From Corynebacterium ammoniagenes DSM 20306 (GTDB lineage Bacteria > Actinomycetota > Actinomycetes > Mycobacteriales > Mycobacteriaceae), in contig NZ_CP009244.1 in assembly GCF_001941425.1 (NCBI RefSeq), positions 1,984,001-2,048,000 on the forward strand: a stretch of 64,000 bases of DNA, given 5' to 3'. Both the position numbers and the translations under genes were made by a program. Numbering within the stretch: position 1 is the first letter of the stretch; each line of letters opens with the position of its first letter. Shown here piece after piece: positions 1-9,041 of the stretch. Under the pieces are notes generated by a model. The model did not search any database. It was not told where the DNA came from and saw only the letters and a program-made list of their open reading frames with translations.

Positions 1-29
1 CAGCGGGCGCTGTGCTTTAATGGACAATC

Positions 30-563
30 ATGAGCAGCGAAGCATTATTGGTGGTGGGGCTAGGAAACCCCGGCCCGAAATACGAACGTACTCGGCACAA
101 TATTGGCTTTGACGCAGCCGAAGAACTGGCCAAGAGTCACGGCGGAAACTTTTCCGCACACAAGCGCACCAACGCCGATGTTGCTGAGATTAATATCCGC
201 GGCCGGAAGGTCATCGTGGCGAAACCGCGAACCTTTATGAATGTCTCTGGCGGCGCGGTCAAGGCTTTGGCGAATTATTTCAAGATCTCCCCCGCCAACA
301 TCGTGGTCATCCACGATGAATTGGACATGGATTTCGGCGAGGTCCGCCTGCGTCGTGGCGGCGGCGACCACGGCCACAATGGCTTGCGCGATACCACCAA
401 GGCTTTAGGCACAAAAGAGTACTACCGTTTATCCTGTGGAATTGGACGCCCACCGGGACGCATGGCGCCAGCAGCGTTTGTTCTCAAGCCCTTCGCGCGC
501 AAGGAGCTCGAAGAGCTGCCGATTATCTGCGCTGATGCCGCGGACCTGATTGAACAGATGTAG
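30..563 (+). CDS. pth: Peptidyl-tRNA hydrolase (first copy)
   Basis: Cleaves the ester bond of peptidyl-tRNA released from stalled ribosomes in the cytoplasm, recycling tRNA. The 177-residue protein starts with the family motif GLGNPG (residues 10-15), followed by TRHNIGF with the presumed catalytic His at about residue 23, then FMNVSG, and HDELDMDFG near residue 97, followed by the glycine/histidine-rich GHNGL segment. It is slightly short for Pth (usually 185-200). A second, clearly different Pth lies at 5590-6252, so the organism keeps two paralogues about 5 kb apart. There is no convincing Shine-Dalgarno before the ATG, and only 29 bases of upstream sequence are in the window. The FAH-family gene follows after 36 bases in the same direction. 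Confidence 0.93.
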   Translation: MSSEALLVVGLGNPGPKYERTRHNIGFDAAEELAKSHGGNFSAHKRTNADVAEINIRGRKVIVAKPRTFMNVSGGAVKALANYFKISPANIVVIHDELDMDFGEVRLRRGGGDHGHNGLRDTTKALGTKEYYRLSCGIGRPPGRMAPAAFVLKPFARKELEELPIICADAADLIEQM

Positions 564-599
564 GTCTTTGGGGCCTGCGAACTACTACAGTGGTGCAGT

Positions 600-1457
600 A
601 TGAAACTCGCGACTGTTAATACCGCTTTTGGAACCACCGCCGTGCGCATCGAGGGAAAACCTACCTCGTTGTCACATTCCACCATGCTCACGGGCATTGA
701 ACTGGATTTCGATGATGTCGGAGCCTTATTGCGCAGCGGCGATTGGGCCAAAGCGGCAGAGCTGTCAGGTGAGCCCATGGTCTTTGCCACCGAGGACTTA
801 GCACCAGTTGTCCCCCACCCGGAGAAAATTATCTGCGTGGGGTTGAACTACGCCAAACACATCCGCGAGATGAACCGGGACTATCCGGAGCACCCCACCT
901 TATTTATCAAATTCGCTGATGCCCTTACCGGGCCCTATGACGATATTTATATCCCCGAATACGGCACTAAGAAGCTGGATTATGAAGGGGAGCTGGCGGT
1001 GGTTATCGGAAAGCGTGCGCACCGCGTGACACAAAAGGACGCGCTGGACCATGTTGCGGGCTATGCCATCATGAATGATTACACCCTGCGCGATATCCAG
1101 CGTCAGACCACGCAATTTCATGCGGGCAAGTCTTTTTATCGCACCGCTGGATTTGGCCCGTGGTTGACCACCTCTGATGAGTGGTCACCGGGCAATCACG
1201 CCCGGGTACGCACGACGTTAGATGGTGTGGTCAAACAAGACGATGACACCGATGACCTGATCTTTTCCGTCGCGCAGCTGATTGAGTTTTGCTCGTCGCT
1301 CTACCCTCTCAACCCGGGCGATGTCATTGTCACCGGCACCCCGGAGGGCGTGGGTTTTGCGCGCGATGAGTTCATCCAAGATGGCCAAACCGTACGCATT
1401 GAAATCGACGGCTTGGGCCATATTGAAAACACCACGCACTTTGGCGATTCCCACTAG
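600..1457 (+). CDS. Fumarylacetoacetate hydrolase family protein
   Basis: 285-residue member of the FAH superfamily, metal-dependent enzymes that hydrolyse, decarboxylate or isomerise beta-dicarbonyl acids. The FAH signature IICVGLNYAKHI lies near residue 78; the metal-binding acidic residues are in the YEGELAVVIG segment (about residue 130) and near YTLRDIQ; the C-terminus has the conserved GDVIVTGTPEGVG. The architecture of an N-terminal variable part followed by the FAH fold matches acylpyruvase or oxaloacetate decarboxylase-like members. The exact substrate cannot be read from the sequence. It probably shares a transcript with the upstream pth. The next gene is convergent and ends 26 bases away. 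Confidence 0.85.
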   Translation: MKLATVNTAFGTTAVRIEGKPTSLSHSTMLTGIELDFDDVGALLRSGDWAKAAELSGEPMVFATEDLAPVVPHPEKIICVGLNYAKHIREMNRDYPEHPTLFIKFADALTGPYDDIYIPEYGTKKLDYEGELAVVIGKRAHRVTQKDALDHVAGYAIMNDYTLRDIQRQTTQFHAGKSFYRTAGFGPWLTTSDEWSPGNHARVRTTLDGVVKQDDDTDDLIFSVAQLIEFCSSLYPLNPGDVIVTGTPEGVGFARDEFIQDGQTVRIEIDGLGHIENTTHFGDSH

Positions 1458-1483
1458 GCGGCACTAGCTGGTGCTAAATACGC

Positions 1484-2419
1484 CTACTCTTCTTCGCGCA
1501 CATCTTCTGCCGCCTGCTTTTCACGCTGCCGGACTGCATCATTCCCGGCTGCGGCAGAAGCTCGCACTGGTGCCTTCGCGGGATGTTTTTCTTGCCATGC
1601 GCGCTTGGTTGCTTCGGACTTTTTATAGTTGCGCAGCGCCAACAGGCCCACCACGATGCCGATGGCAATGGGTACCCAGATTTTGCTGTAGTCCAGCATT
1701 AACACGACCCAGCCGGGAAGCTCCGGCAGGTTGATATCAATATTGAAGCTGGGAGTAGGCAGGTCAATCTGCGGCAAGCTCGGTGTGGGCAGATGGATTT
1801 GCGGCAGCGCGGGCAGCGAGGGAAGCGAGATGTCGAAGTCAGGCAAGAAAGACAGCAACCACTTCACAAACCGTGAGACAAAAGGCGCCAGGATAATCAC
1901 GGCAATGGCCCAGCCGCCTTTGCCCAGCCCGGCTAGGATGGGATAACCCACGCGCTTGAGCGTGCTGGATTCCATCGCCTCACGGCGCTTGGCACCGCGG
2001 CTGCCCGCCGGCGGATCGAATAAGACAATTTCGCTGCCCTGCCGGAATTCGACTTCCAGCACGTCATTGAAAATATTTGACGTGACTTTCAGGTGCGGCT
2101 TCGACCGATCCAGCCCGGCATCTTCTACCGTCAGCTTGTCTTCTTTCACCGAATCTTGCAGCAGATACCGCGCGCTGTTGATGGTGCTCAGGCGGTGGAG
2201 AACCTTGCCGTTGAGCAGAATCCGCGCCCGAATGGCGGGATTGCTAAAAAGCGCCGAGAAACGCTCCTTCATCCCGGACTCTGCCGTCACCGGGATGATC
2301 TCCTCATTCTCTTTGGGCTGTTCAGGCCAGGTGGGGTCAAGCTCTAGGAAGTCTGAATCGTAGCCGGCCTGGAGTTCAATTAGGCCCAGCTCAGGGTGAT
2401 TAAGCGCCCACTTCTCCAT
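1484..2419 (-). CDS. Membrane protein with LP-rich repeat, unknown function
   Basis: I do not recognise this 311-residue protein. The chosen ATG at 2419 has GGAGG at 2426-2430 and overlaps the stop of the upstream gene by 20 bases, which argues for translational coupling; the longer open frame to 2494 lies inside that gene. The first 150 residues look soluble. A hydrophobic segment (about residues 170-195) is followed by a Leu-Pro-rich stretch in which PQI(H/D)LPTPS occurs twice, then a second hydrophobic segment around residues 245-275 and a basic/acidic cytoplasmic tail. The repeat sits between the two membrane segments, so it may be exposed outside the cell. Likely co-transcribed with the 153-residue membrane protein before it. 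Confidence 0.75.
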   Translation of the reverse strand: MEKWALNHPELGLIELQAGYDSDFLELDPTWPEQPKENEEIIPVTAESGMKERFSALFSNPAIRARILLNGKVLHRLSTINSARYLLQDSVKEDKLTVEDAGLDRSKPHLKVTSNIFNDVLEVEFRQGSEIVLFDPPAGSRGAKRREAMESSTLKRVGYPILAGLGKGGWAIAVIILAPFVSRFVKWLLSFLPDFDISLPSLPALPQIHLPTPSLPQIDLPTPSFNIDINLPELPGWVVLMLDYSKIWVPIAIGIVVGLLALRNYKKSEATKRAWQEKHPAKAPVRASAAAGNDAVRQREKQAAEDVREEE

Positions 2420-2861
2420 GCTTGACCTCCTTAACCTCATCGGTGATGCGCTCAGCGGTGGGCTCAGCAGTGGCTTCCTCAGATTCTTCGTCATCGAGGT
2501 CCAACTTGCCGGCGCCGGTTAACAAGGTGCCAAGGCCAGCCAGGAGCGCGAAGCCCAGGGCGTAGAGGAAAAGTCCGTCTTGGAAATACAAGGCGCGTGC
2601 GACCATGAAGCTCACACCCGCTGCGACGGGGAACCACCAGGTGGGTTTGTGGATGGCACCGAACCACAACCCGCCGCCAAGGGTCAGCACAAAGAAAATA
2701 CCCAGTGCTGTCCAACCCGCGGAGGCATCGGGGACAAAGGTGGCAATGAGATAGGGCGAGACCAGCATTCCCACGATGCAGATAATGAGCGGGAATGCGG
2801 CAAACTTGGATTCTTCAGGTGCAGTCTCATTCACAGCACGGAAGTTTACCTGCCTAAGCAT
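2400..2861 (-). CDS. Small polytopic membrane protein
   Basis: 153-residue integral membrane protein not recognised by family. After a short N-terminal tail (about 20 residues) there are four hydrophobic segments, including one starting FPLIICIVGML and one near FLYALGFALLAGLGTLL, and then a Glu/Asp/Thr-rich cytoplasmic tail. I chose the ATG at 2861; an upstream GTG at 2897 would fall within the terminator stem of gapB and adds nothing hydrophobic. No Shine-Dalgarno is visible before 2861, so the transcript may be leaderless. The 3' end overlaps the LP-repeat membrane protein gene, so the two are probably a two-gene unit. Confidence 0.7.
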   Translation of the reverse strand: MLRQVNFRAVNETAPEESKFAAFPLIICIVGMLVSPYLIATFVPDASAGWTALGIFFVLTLGGGLWFGAIHKPTWWFPVAAGVSFMVARALYFQDGLFLYALGFALLAGLGTLLTGAGKLDLDDEESEEATAEPTAERITDEVKEVKHGEVGA

Positions 2862-2899
2862 CACTGATGCAGTACCTCCCAGCGTGGGAATGGACACAC

Positions 2900-2936
2900 A
2901 AAGGCCCCAGCCGAGACTCAGTCGACTGGGGCCTTT
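2900..2936. terminator. Intrinsic terminator between gapB and the membrane-protein pair
   Basis: Perfect 11-bp inverted repeat AAAGGCCCCAG/CTGGGGCCTTT with a 15-base loop, located 20 bases downstream of the gapB stop codon on the minus strand and ending in a T-run on that strand. Confidence 0.8.
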
Positions 2937-2955
2937 CGAGTAAAGCTAAATCAGC

Positions 2956-4407
2956 TTACAGCGCCGATGGTGCCAAGCGCTCCGGAAGTACCTGCGGGCG
3001 TGCGCCAGCGATATCTTCCACAATGCGAATGACCTGGTTGGAGTAGCCATACTCATTGTCGTACCAAACATAGAGCACCAGGTGCTTGCCGGAGGCAATG
3101 GTAGCGAGCCCATCGACCACGCCGGCGTGGGTGGAGCCGACAAAGTCGCTGGAGACAACCTCAGGAGAGGCGATGTAGGAGATCTGCTGGCGCAGGTTGG
3201 AGTGCAAGGAGACATCGCGCAAGAAGTTGTTAACCTCTTCCACGTCCACGTCCTGGCTCAGCTCCAAGTTCAGCACAGCCATGGATACATTCGGGGTGGG
3301 AACGCGAATCGCGTTGCCGGTGAGCTTGCCTTCGAATTCTGGCAGTGCCTTGGAGACAGCCTTCGCAGCACCGGTCTCGGTGAGCACCATGTTCAACCCG
3401 GCAGCGCGGCCACGGCGATCACCCTTATGGTAGTTGTCAATGAGGTTTTGGTCATTGGTAAACGAGTGCGCGGTTTCCACGTGGCCGTGCACTACGCCGT
3501 AGCGGTCATTGATGACCTTGAGCACAGGAGTAATGCCATTGGTAGTACAGGATGCCGCGGACAGGATGGAATCCTCCGCGGACATGTCCTGGTGGTTGAT
3601 GCCGTAGACAATGTTTTTCACATCGCCCTTACCTGGTGCGGTCAGCAGTACGTTGGCAATGCCCTTGGATTTCAGGTGCTGGCCCAGTCCCTCGCGGTCG
3701 CGCCACACGCCGGTGTTATCCACCAGCACGGCGTTGTTGATGCCGTAAGAAGTGTAGTCAATATCAGCAGGGTCATTGGCGTAGATCATTTGGATCTTGG
3801 TGCCATTAGCCCAGAGGACTTCGTTTTCTTCATCCACTTCGATGGTGCCGTTGAATGCGCCGTGGACGGAATCGCGGCGCAGCAAGGAAGCACGCTTGTG
3901 AATGTCCTCATCACCCTTCTTGCGCACGACGATAGCGCGCAGACGGACACCACCATAGGCAGCCTCGCGGGCAATAAGAATGCGTGCGAGCAGGCGGCCG
4001 ATGCGGCCAAAGCCGTAGAGCACAACATCACGGGATTCGTTCTCCGTGGCGGTGCCAACTACTTCCTGCAGCTCCTCTTCCAGGTAGGCGCGCAGGTCAT
4101 CGGTCTCCGCAGCGCGGAAGCCTTCCGCCAAGCGGCCCATATCAATCGAGGCGGTGCCAAGGTTCATATTCACCAGCTCGCGCAGAATCGGCAGGGTTTC
4201 AGCCGTGCCGAGGTCGCGGTTGATCAGGCGGCGGGCGTAGCGGTGGGACTTAATGATGTCGATATCGGTGACACCAACGAGCAGTCGACCAAAAATGGAG
4301 GTCACCACATTGTTTTTGCGGTGCAACTGGTAGATGAGGGGAATCATCTCCTGAGCGTGGCGAACGCGCTCATTCCAGTTCTCAAATTCGGGGGCGAACT
4401 CAGTCAC
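2956..4407 (-). CDS. gapB: Glyceraldehyde-3-phosphate dehydrogenase, long GapB type
   Basis: Interconverts glyceraldehyde-3-phosphate and 1,3-bisphosphoglycerate. The 483-residue protein is far longer than standard GAPDH (about 335): residues 1-120 form a helical N-terminal extension, after which the Rossmann fold begins at VVLYGFGRIGRLL and the catalytic SAASCTTNGITP motif holds the active-site Cys. The C-terminal WYDNEYGYSNQ is canonical. Length and extension match the gluconeogenic, NADP-using GapB (GapX) of C. glutamicum, so a gluconeogenic role is likely by homology. I chose the GTG at 4407, with AAAGGA upstream; the longer frame to 4473 has no such site. A strong terminator follows the stop. 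Confidence 0.9.
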   Translation of the reverse strand: MTEFAPEFENWNERVRHAQEMIPLIYQLHRKNNVVTSIFGRLLVGVTDIDIIKSHRYARRLINRDLGTAETLPILRELVNMNLGTASIDMGRLAEGFRAAETDDLRAYLEEELQEVVGTATENESRDVVLYGFGRIGRLLARILIAREAAYGGVRLRAIVVRKKGDEDIHKRASLLRRDSVHGAFNGTIEVDEENEVLWANGTKIQMIYANDPADIDYTSYGINNAVLVDNTGVWRDREGLGQHLKSKGIANVLLTAPGKGDVKNIVYGINHQDMSAEDSILSAASCTTNGITPVLKVINDRYGVVHGHVETAHSFTNDQNLIDNYHKGDRRGRAAGLNMVLTETGAAKAVSKALPEFEGKLTGNAIRVPTPNVSMAVLNLELSQDVDVEEVNNFLRDVSLHSNLRQQISYIASPEVVSSDFVGSTHAGVVDGLATIASGKHLVLYVWYDNEYGYSNQVIRIVEDIAGARPQVLPERLAPSAL

Positions 4408-4492
4408 GAAATCATTCCTTTGCGGATTGGGAGCACATGCTGTGCAGTCATTTAAACGTCGTGGGGGTACCAATCACAAATATTATCAACAA

Positions 4493-5506
4493 CTATTTTT
4501 GCTTTTCCCAAAGGCGACGCAAAACACTGGCCACAGTACCCCCGAATATGCGCTGCGCCTCAATTCCAACGAGGCAATAGGCAACATCTTCATCGCCCGC
4601 AGCCCGGCGCGCAGCAAAGATTTGGTTCAAGTACGGATAAATCGCCGGGCTATTGGAGTGGGCTTCGGTATAGGTTGTTTTTAGCCCACGGGCATAGCGG
4701 CCAGAAAACGCCCGGGTGCTTGTCGACGCCTCCCCCTGCCCACTTACCTGCTCAATCCGTTGCCGGTTGAGCTCGCTCGTGCCTGCTTCCTCCGTCAGCA
4801 ATAGTGCCGACCCGCAGGAAACAGCCTTGACCCCAGGCAGTTCGAGTACCGCGTGGACGTCGTCGGCACTGCGCAGCCCGCCCGCGGCAATCAGCGGAAG
4901 GTCGGTAAGGGCCGCGATGGCATCGATAAGCTCTGGCAACGGCCTTTTATCTGGCTCGGCCGTAGGATTCCATACCCCGCGGTGTCCGCCGGCCTCTGGT
5001 CCTTGCACGCACAGGGCATCCACGCCCGCGGCAATAGCGGCGCGCGCTTCGTGCTCGGTGGTCACGGTTGTCCATGCTTCTATCCCGGCGGCGTGCAATT
5101 GTTTGACTTCGGAGGTGGTAAACGTGCCAAACATCGACCACACCACCGAAGGGCTCTTGGCTCCAGGTTGCTTCGCAGCGTCCAATGCCAGCTGGAGCTT
5201 CTCATCCCAGCCATTGCTGAAATTCACCGGCTTGAGCTCCACACCTTCGGCCGCGGCCAGTTCTTGCGCGATGTCCACCGCGTGGCTATCGAGCTCGGGT
5301 TGTTTGGCAAAAAGGTTGATGCCGAAGGTGTCCAGGTGGACATCGCCAAGCTGTGCCTGCGCACCCTCGGTCGATATCGTGCCCCACGCCAACGTGCCCA
5401 TGCTGCCTGCTGCCGCTGCGGCGTTGACGACCTCGGCGGTGGTGGGACCACCAGCCATCGGCGCGGGAAGGATTGGTATTTCGAGGTTGTGCAGGATGTG
5501 GCTCAT
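4493..5506 (-). CDS. Nitronate monooxygenase / 2-nitropropane dioxygenase family
   Basis: 337-residue FMN-dependent TIM-barrel enzyme. Family motifs are the N-terminal IPILPAPMAGGPTTAEVV (FMN-phosphate end), the VQGPEAGGHRG loop near residue 170 with the conserved His, and LIAAGGLRSADDV near residue 210. Members oxidise alkyl nitronates such as propionate-3-nitronate or serve as enoyl reductases; the sequence favours the nitronate monooxygenase class I pattern but does not prove the substrate. The gene reads towards gapB, whose start lies 86 bases downstream of this stop, and is divergent from the second pth with about 83 bases between starts. Confidence 0.85.
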   Translation of the reverse strand: MSHILHNLEIPILPAPMAGGPTTAEVVNAAAAAGSMGTLAWGTISTEGAQAQLGDVHLDTFGINLFAKQPELDSHAVDIAQELAAAEGVELKPVNFSNGWDEKLQLALDAAKQPGAKSPSVVWSMFGTFTTSEVKQLHAAGIEAWTTVTTEHEARAAIAAGVDALCVQGPEAGGHRGVWNPTAEPDKRPLPELIDAIAALTDLPLIAAGGLRSADDVHAVLELPGVKAVSCGSALLLTEEAGTSELNRQRIEQVSGQGEASTSTRAFSGRYARGLKTTYTEAHSNSPAIYPYLNQIFAARRAAGDEDVAYCLVGIEAQRIFGGTVASVLRRLWEKQK

Positions 5507-5589
5507 GCTTGCCCAGCCTACCGCGCTTTGTTGCTCTTCACGCTGGTTATATGCATTGACTTTGAGGTGGATATGCCAGACTGGACGGT

Positions 5590-6252
5590 GTGAATGTTCT
5601 CAACCGTTTTTTCGACCTGTTCCGCTCGCGCTCCGGCTCGTGTACGCAGTCTGCGCGCGATACCAGCGTTGAGCTTCCTGCCACCGCTGACTGGCTGGTG
5701 GTCGGTTTAGGCAATCCGGGCGCGAAATATGCTGCTACCCGCCACAATGTCGGCTACATGGCTATTGATGACCTGCTCGCGGAAACCGGTGACCTTGTAC
5801 AACCTGTCCACGGGCACAAGTTGTTGGCTGCCACGGTGGAGATCGCCGGGCACACCGTTGTCCTGGCTCGCCCAACTACTTTTATGAACCTGTCGGGCGA
5901 AGCCATCGGCCCTGTTGCTGAAAAGCTGGGGATTTCTGCGGACCGTATTATCGCTGTGCACGATGAATTGGACCTGCCTGAAAATAAGATCCGGTTGAAG
6001 CTCGGCGGCAATGAAAATGGGCACAATGGCTTGAAGTCATTAACGCAGCACCTAGGCACCCGCGATTATCTGCGCGTGCGCATCGGCATTGCGCGCCCGC
6101 CGAAAGGTTCGTCGATCCCCGATTATGTGCTAGCTCCCGTTAACGCAGGTCCGGGCTTTGATCAGTCAATTGCCCTGGCGGCTTCAGGTGTGAAGGAGAT
6201 TATCTCCTCGGGGCTAAACAAGGCGCAGAATACGATTCACAGTAAAGCTTAA
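5590..6252 (+). CDS. pth: Peptidyl-tRNA hydrolase (second copy)
   Basis: Second peptidyl-tRNA hydrolase, 220 residues from a GTG. The core starts near residue 35 with WLVVGLGNPG, then TRHNVGY with the catalytic His at about 52, FMNLSGEAIG, and HDELDLPENKIRLKLGG followed by GHNGL. The first 34 residues are an extension not found in the first copy and may be partly untranslated if a later start is used. Its C-terminal region is longer than in the first copy and closer to the usual Pth length, so this may be the housekeeping enzyme. Divergent from the nitronate monooxygenase gene. Confidence 0.92.
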   Translation: MNVLNRFFDLFRSRSGSCTQSARDTSVELPATADWLVVGLGNPGAKYAATRHNVGYMAIDDLLAETGDLVQPVHGHKLLAATVEIAGHTVVLARPTTFMNLSGEAIGPVAEKLGISADRIIAVHDELDLPENKIRLKLGGNENGHNGLKSLTQHLGTRDYLRVRIGIARPPKGSSIPDYVLAPVNAGPGFDQSIALAASGVKEIISSGLNKAQNTIHSKA

Positions 6253-6298
6253 GCGGACTGCCACTGCGCATGTGGCCGCGCTCTTTATCCTCAACATC

Positions 6299-7123
6299 AT
6301 GTCTAAAACCTATGTCATAACTGGCGCCTCCGATGGGGTCGGCGCCGCGGCTGCTCGACTACTGCACGCCAGCCGCCCCGAAGACCGCGTGGTCATCGTC
6401 GGCCGCAGCCCGGAAAAGACCCGTACCGTCGCCCGTGAGTTGGGCACGCAATATTTCACCGCTAACTTCGCGGAATTAGACCAGGTCAAAGACTTGGCCG
6501 GCAAGTTGGCGGATTTGGGCCCCATCGACGGTTTGGCTAATAACGCCGGCGGGCTTTTCGATACCGCAGTGCGCACCATCGATGGCTTCGAGCGCACCTG
6601 GCAGGTCAACGTCGTGGCACCCTTTCTGCTGACCGGTTTGCTGCGCGAGCAACTTCGCGGCCCTGATGCCGTGGTGGTTAATACCTCGTCTATTGCAGCG
6701 AATTTCTTTTCTCGCTTTCGGGCAGAGGACCCCAATACTTTTGAGAAATTTTCTCCCTTGCGCGCCTATGGCAATGCGAAATTGGGCGATGTGTTCTTAA
6801 CCCGCTACCTGCATGCGCACCAGATCAACTCTGTAGCTTTTCACCCCGGCGTATTGTCGACGAATTTTTCTAAGTCCTCGACGTCTCTGATGGGCAAGTT
6901 TTATAATTTCCGCCCCGCAGCCGCGCGTATGGGCACCCCGGCGCAAGGTGGGGAACGCCTCGTGCATTTTCTGACCGGCGTTCGCGGCGTGCACTATCAA
7001 TCCGGCGAGTTTTACCTCAAGCCTTACCAGCTCTCACGTTCCCGCCGGCGCGAGCATGACGGTGAGCTGGCACACGAGGTCTTTGACCAGTTAGGGCGAG
7101 AGCTGGGTATATCACTAGACTAA
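6299..7123 (+). CDS. Short-chain dehydrogenase/reductase
   Basis: 274-residue classical-type SDR. The cofactor loop is TGASDGVGAAAARLL at residue 8 on, the NNAGG motif lies near residue 80, and the catalytic pair is in YGNAKLGDVF (Tyr-x-x-x-Lys). The loop and the long C-terminal substrate region resemble retinol dehydrogenase/WW-oxidoreductase-like SDRs. The ATG at 6299 directly precedes the Rossmann strand; an upstream GTG (6272) would add nine residues without improving the match. Substrate unknown. It sits between pth and prfC on the same strand, six bases before the prfC start. Confidence 0.82.
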   Translation: MSKTYVITGASDGVGAAAARLLHASRPEDRVVIVGRSPEKTRTVARELGTQYFTANFAELDQVKDLAGKLADLGPIDGLANNAGGLFDTAVRTIDGFERTWQVNVVAPFLLTGLLREQLRGPDAVVVNTSSIAANFFSRFRAEDPNTFEKFSPLRAYGNAKLGDVFLTRYLHAHQINSVAFHPGVLSTNFSKSSTSLMGKFYNFRPAAARMGTPAQGGERLVHFLTGVRGVHYQSGEFYLKPYQLSRSRRREHDGELAHEVFDQLGRELGISLD

Positions 7124-7129
7124 ATAGAC

Positions 7130-8761
7130 ATGAGTATTGCTGCTGAGGCTGCGCGCCGCCGTACGTTTGCCGTCATTGCCCACCCGGACGCTGGTAAGTC
7201 CACCTTGACTGAGGCATTGGCGCTGCATGCGCACGTTATTAATGAGGCTGGCGCGGTCCACGGCAAGGCGGGACGTAAGTCCACCGTCTCCGACTGGATG
7301 GAGATGGAAAAGGACCGCGGTATTTCCGTGGCCTCCTCCGCGCTGCAATTCGAGTACGCCCCGGAAGGACATGTCGGCGAGCCGTACATGATTAACCTCG
7401 TGGATACCCCAGGTCACGCGGACTTCTCAGAAGATACCTACCGCGTTCTTACCGCGGTCGATGCCGCAGTGATGCTTATCGATGCCGCCAAGGGCCTCGA
7501 GCCGCAGACCCTCAAGCTTTTCCGCGTGTGTAAAGCCCGCGGTTTGCCGATCGTCACGGTCATTAATAAGTGGGACCGTGTCGGCCGAGAGCCTTTGGAA
7601 CTAGTTGATGAAATCGTCAATGAGATTGAACTGCAGCCCACCCCGCTGTACTGGCCTGTGGGCATGGCCGGTGATTTCCGCGGCTTAGCGCACATCAATG
7701 ATGATGGTGAAGCTGATAATTACATCCACTTCATCCGCACCGCCGGTGGCTCCACCATCGCCCCCGAGGAGCACTTCTCCCCGTCCGAGGCCGCAGCACA
7801 AGAAGAAGAGCTGTGGGATACCGCCGTGGAAGAAGCAGAATTGCTGGCACTTGATGGTGCCGTCCACGACCAGGAACTTTTTGAGCAGTGCGTGACCTCC
7901 CCGCTGATTTTTGCCTCCGCCATGTTGAACTTCGGCGTGCACCAGATTCTGGACACCTTGTGCGCGATTGCACCAGCTCCGCGCCCACGCAAGTCATCCG
8001 ATAAAGCCATTGAGTCATCGGCCACCGCAATTGATGAAGTCCGCGAAGTCACCGATCCTTTCTCCGGCGTGGTCTTTAAGGTGCAAGCCGGCATGGACCG
8101 CAAGCACCGCGATAACCTCGCATTTATGCGTGTGGTCTCGGGTGAATTCGAGCGCGGCATGCAGGTCAACCACGCACAAAGTGGCCGAACATTTTCTACC
8201 AAGTACGCGCTGACTGTCTTTGGCCGCACCCGTGACACCGTCGATGTTGCCTACCCCGGCGATATTGTGGGTCTGGTCAACGCCGGCTCCCTGGCACCAG
8301 GTGACACGATTTACGCCGGCAAGAAGGTGCAATTTGCACCGATGCCGCAGTTCGCGCCGGAGGTCTTCCGCATTCTGCGCGCGAAGTCGCTGGGCAAGTA
8401 CAAGGCTTTCCGCAAGGGCTTGGAACAACTGTCTGCCGAGGGCGTGGTGCAGATTCTGCGCAACGACTTGCGCGGCGACGCCAGCCCCGTCATGGCCGCT
8501 GTGGGCCCGATGCAGTTCGAGGTCATGCAAGCGCGCATGGAACTGGAATACAACGTGGAAACCGTGACCGAACCGATTCCATATTCGGTCGCGCGCCGCA
8601 CCGATGCCGAATCCGCCCCAGAGCTGGGACGCCAGCGTGGAGTGGAGATTTTCACCCGCGACGATGGTGAGCTCATCGCCTTGTTTGGCGATAAGTGGAA
8701 GCTGGCGTTTATTGAAAAAGAACGCCCCGAGCTGACCATAGAAACACTCGTCGCAGATTAA
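7130..8761 (+). CDS. prfC: Peptide chain release factor 3
   Basis: Translational GTPase that removes RF1/RF2 from the ribosome after peptide release. The 543-residue protein has the P-loop AHPDAGKST near residue 18, the effector/G2 region, DTPGHADFSEDTYR (G3), NKWDR (G4), followed by EF-Tu-like domain II and an RF3 C-terminal domain with VGPMQFEVMQARMELEYN. Length is as expected for RF3 (about 530-550), and the domain order excludes EF-G. A clear terminator follows 15 bases after the stop. Confidence 0.95.
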   Translation: MSIAAEAARRRTFAVIAHPDAGKSTLTEALALHAHVINEAGAVHGKAGRKSTVSDWMEMEKDRGISVASSALQFEYAPEGHVGEPYMINLVDTPGHADFSEDTYRVLTAVDAAVMLIDAAKGLEPQTLKLFRVCKARGLPIVTVINKWDRVGREPLELVDEIVNEIELQPTPLYWPVGMAGDFRGLAHINDDGEADNYIHFIRTAGGSTIAPEEHFSPSEAAAQEEELWDTAVEEAELLALDGAVHDQELFEQCVTSPLIFASAMLNFGVHQILDTLCAIAPAPRPRKSSDKAIESSATAIDEVREVTDPFSGVVFKVQAGMDRKHRDNLAFMRVVSGEFERGMQVNHAQSGRTFSTKYALTVFGRTRDTVDVAYPGDIVGLVNAGSLAPGDTIYAGKKVQFAPMPQFAPEVFRILRAKSLGKYKAFRKGLEQLSAEGVVQILRNDLRGDASPVMAAVGPMQFEVMQARMELEYNVETVTEPIPYSVARRTDAESAPELGRQRGVEIFTRDDGELIALFGDKWKLAFIEKERPELTIETLVAD

Positions 8762-8775
8762 ACACGTACCGGTAT

Positions 8776-8810
8776 AGCAGCCCAGCACATTTTTGCTCGG
8801 GCTGCTTTTC
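8776..8810 (+). terminator. Terminator of prfC
   Basis: AGCAGCCC and GGGCTGCT form an 8-bp stem followed by TTTTC, 15 bases after the prfC stop. Confidence 0.75.
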
Positions 8811-9041
8811 TTGTGCGCAAAACCTGCCGAAAATTTCATCGCAATCCTGAACATGAAGAAACTTTAATGCTGTCCTGAGCTGCGACGATGGCTGTAACCG
8901 CGAGTAATGCTCTCCCGGTTGGATGCCGGGCATCCTATAGTTCGATTTGTAGCCAAAAGCGCTAGCTACACCATTGGATCCACAGCCCATGCGTTCACCA
9001 TAAACATGGCGAACGTGTCCTACTTCCACAGGAGAGCTTCC

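Noticed and set aside
3082..4455. 457-aa open frame opposite gapB
   Set aside because: Lies wholly antisense to a confidently identified GAPDH; composition is that of an antisense shadow and it has no family motif.
30..6252. Segmental duplication as the origin of the two pth genes
   Set aside because: Sequences flanking the two copies differ and the proteins differ considerably, so no recent duplication is supported.
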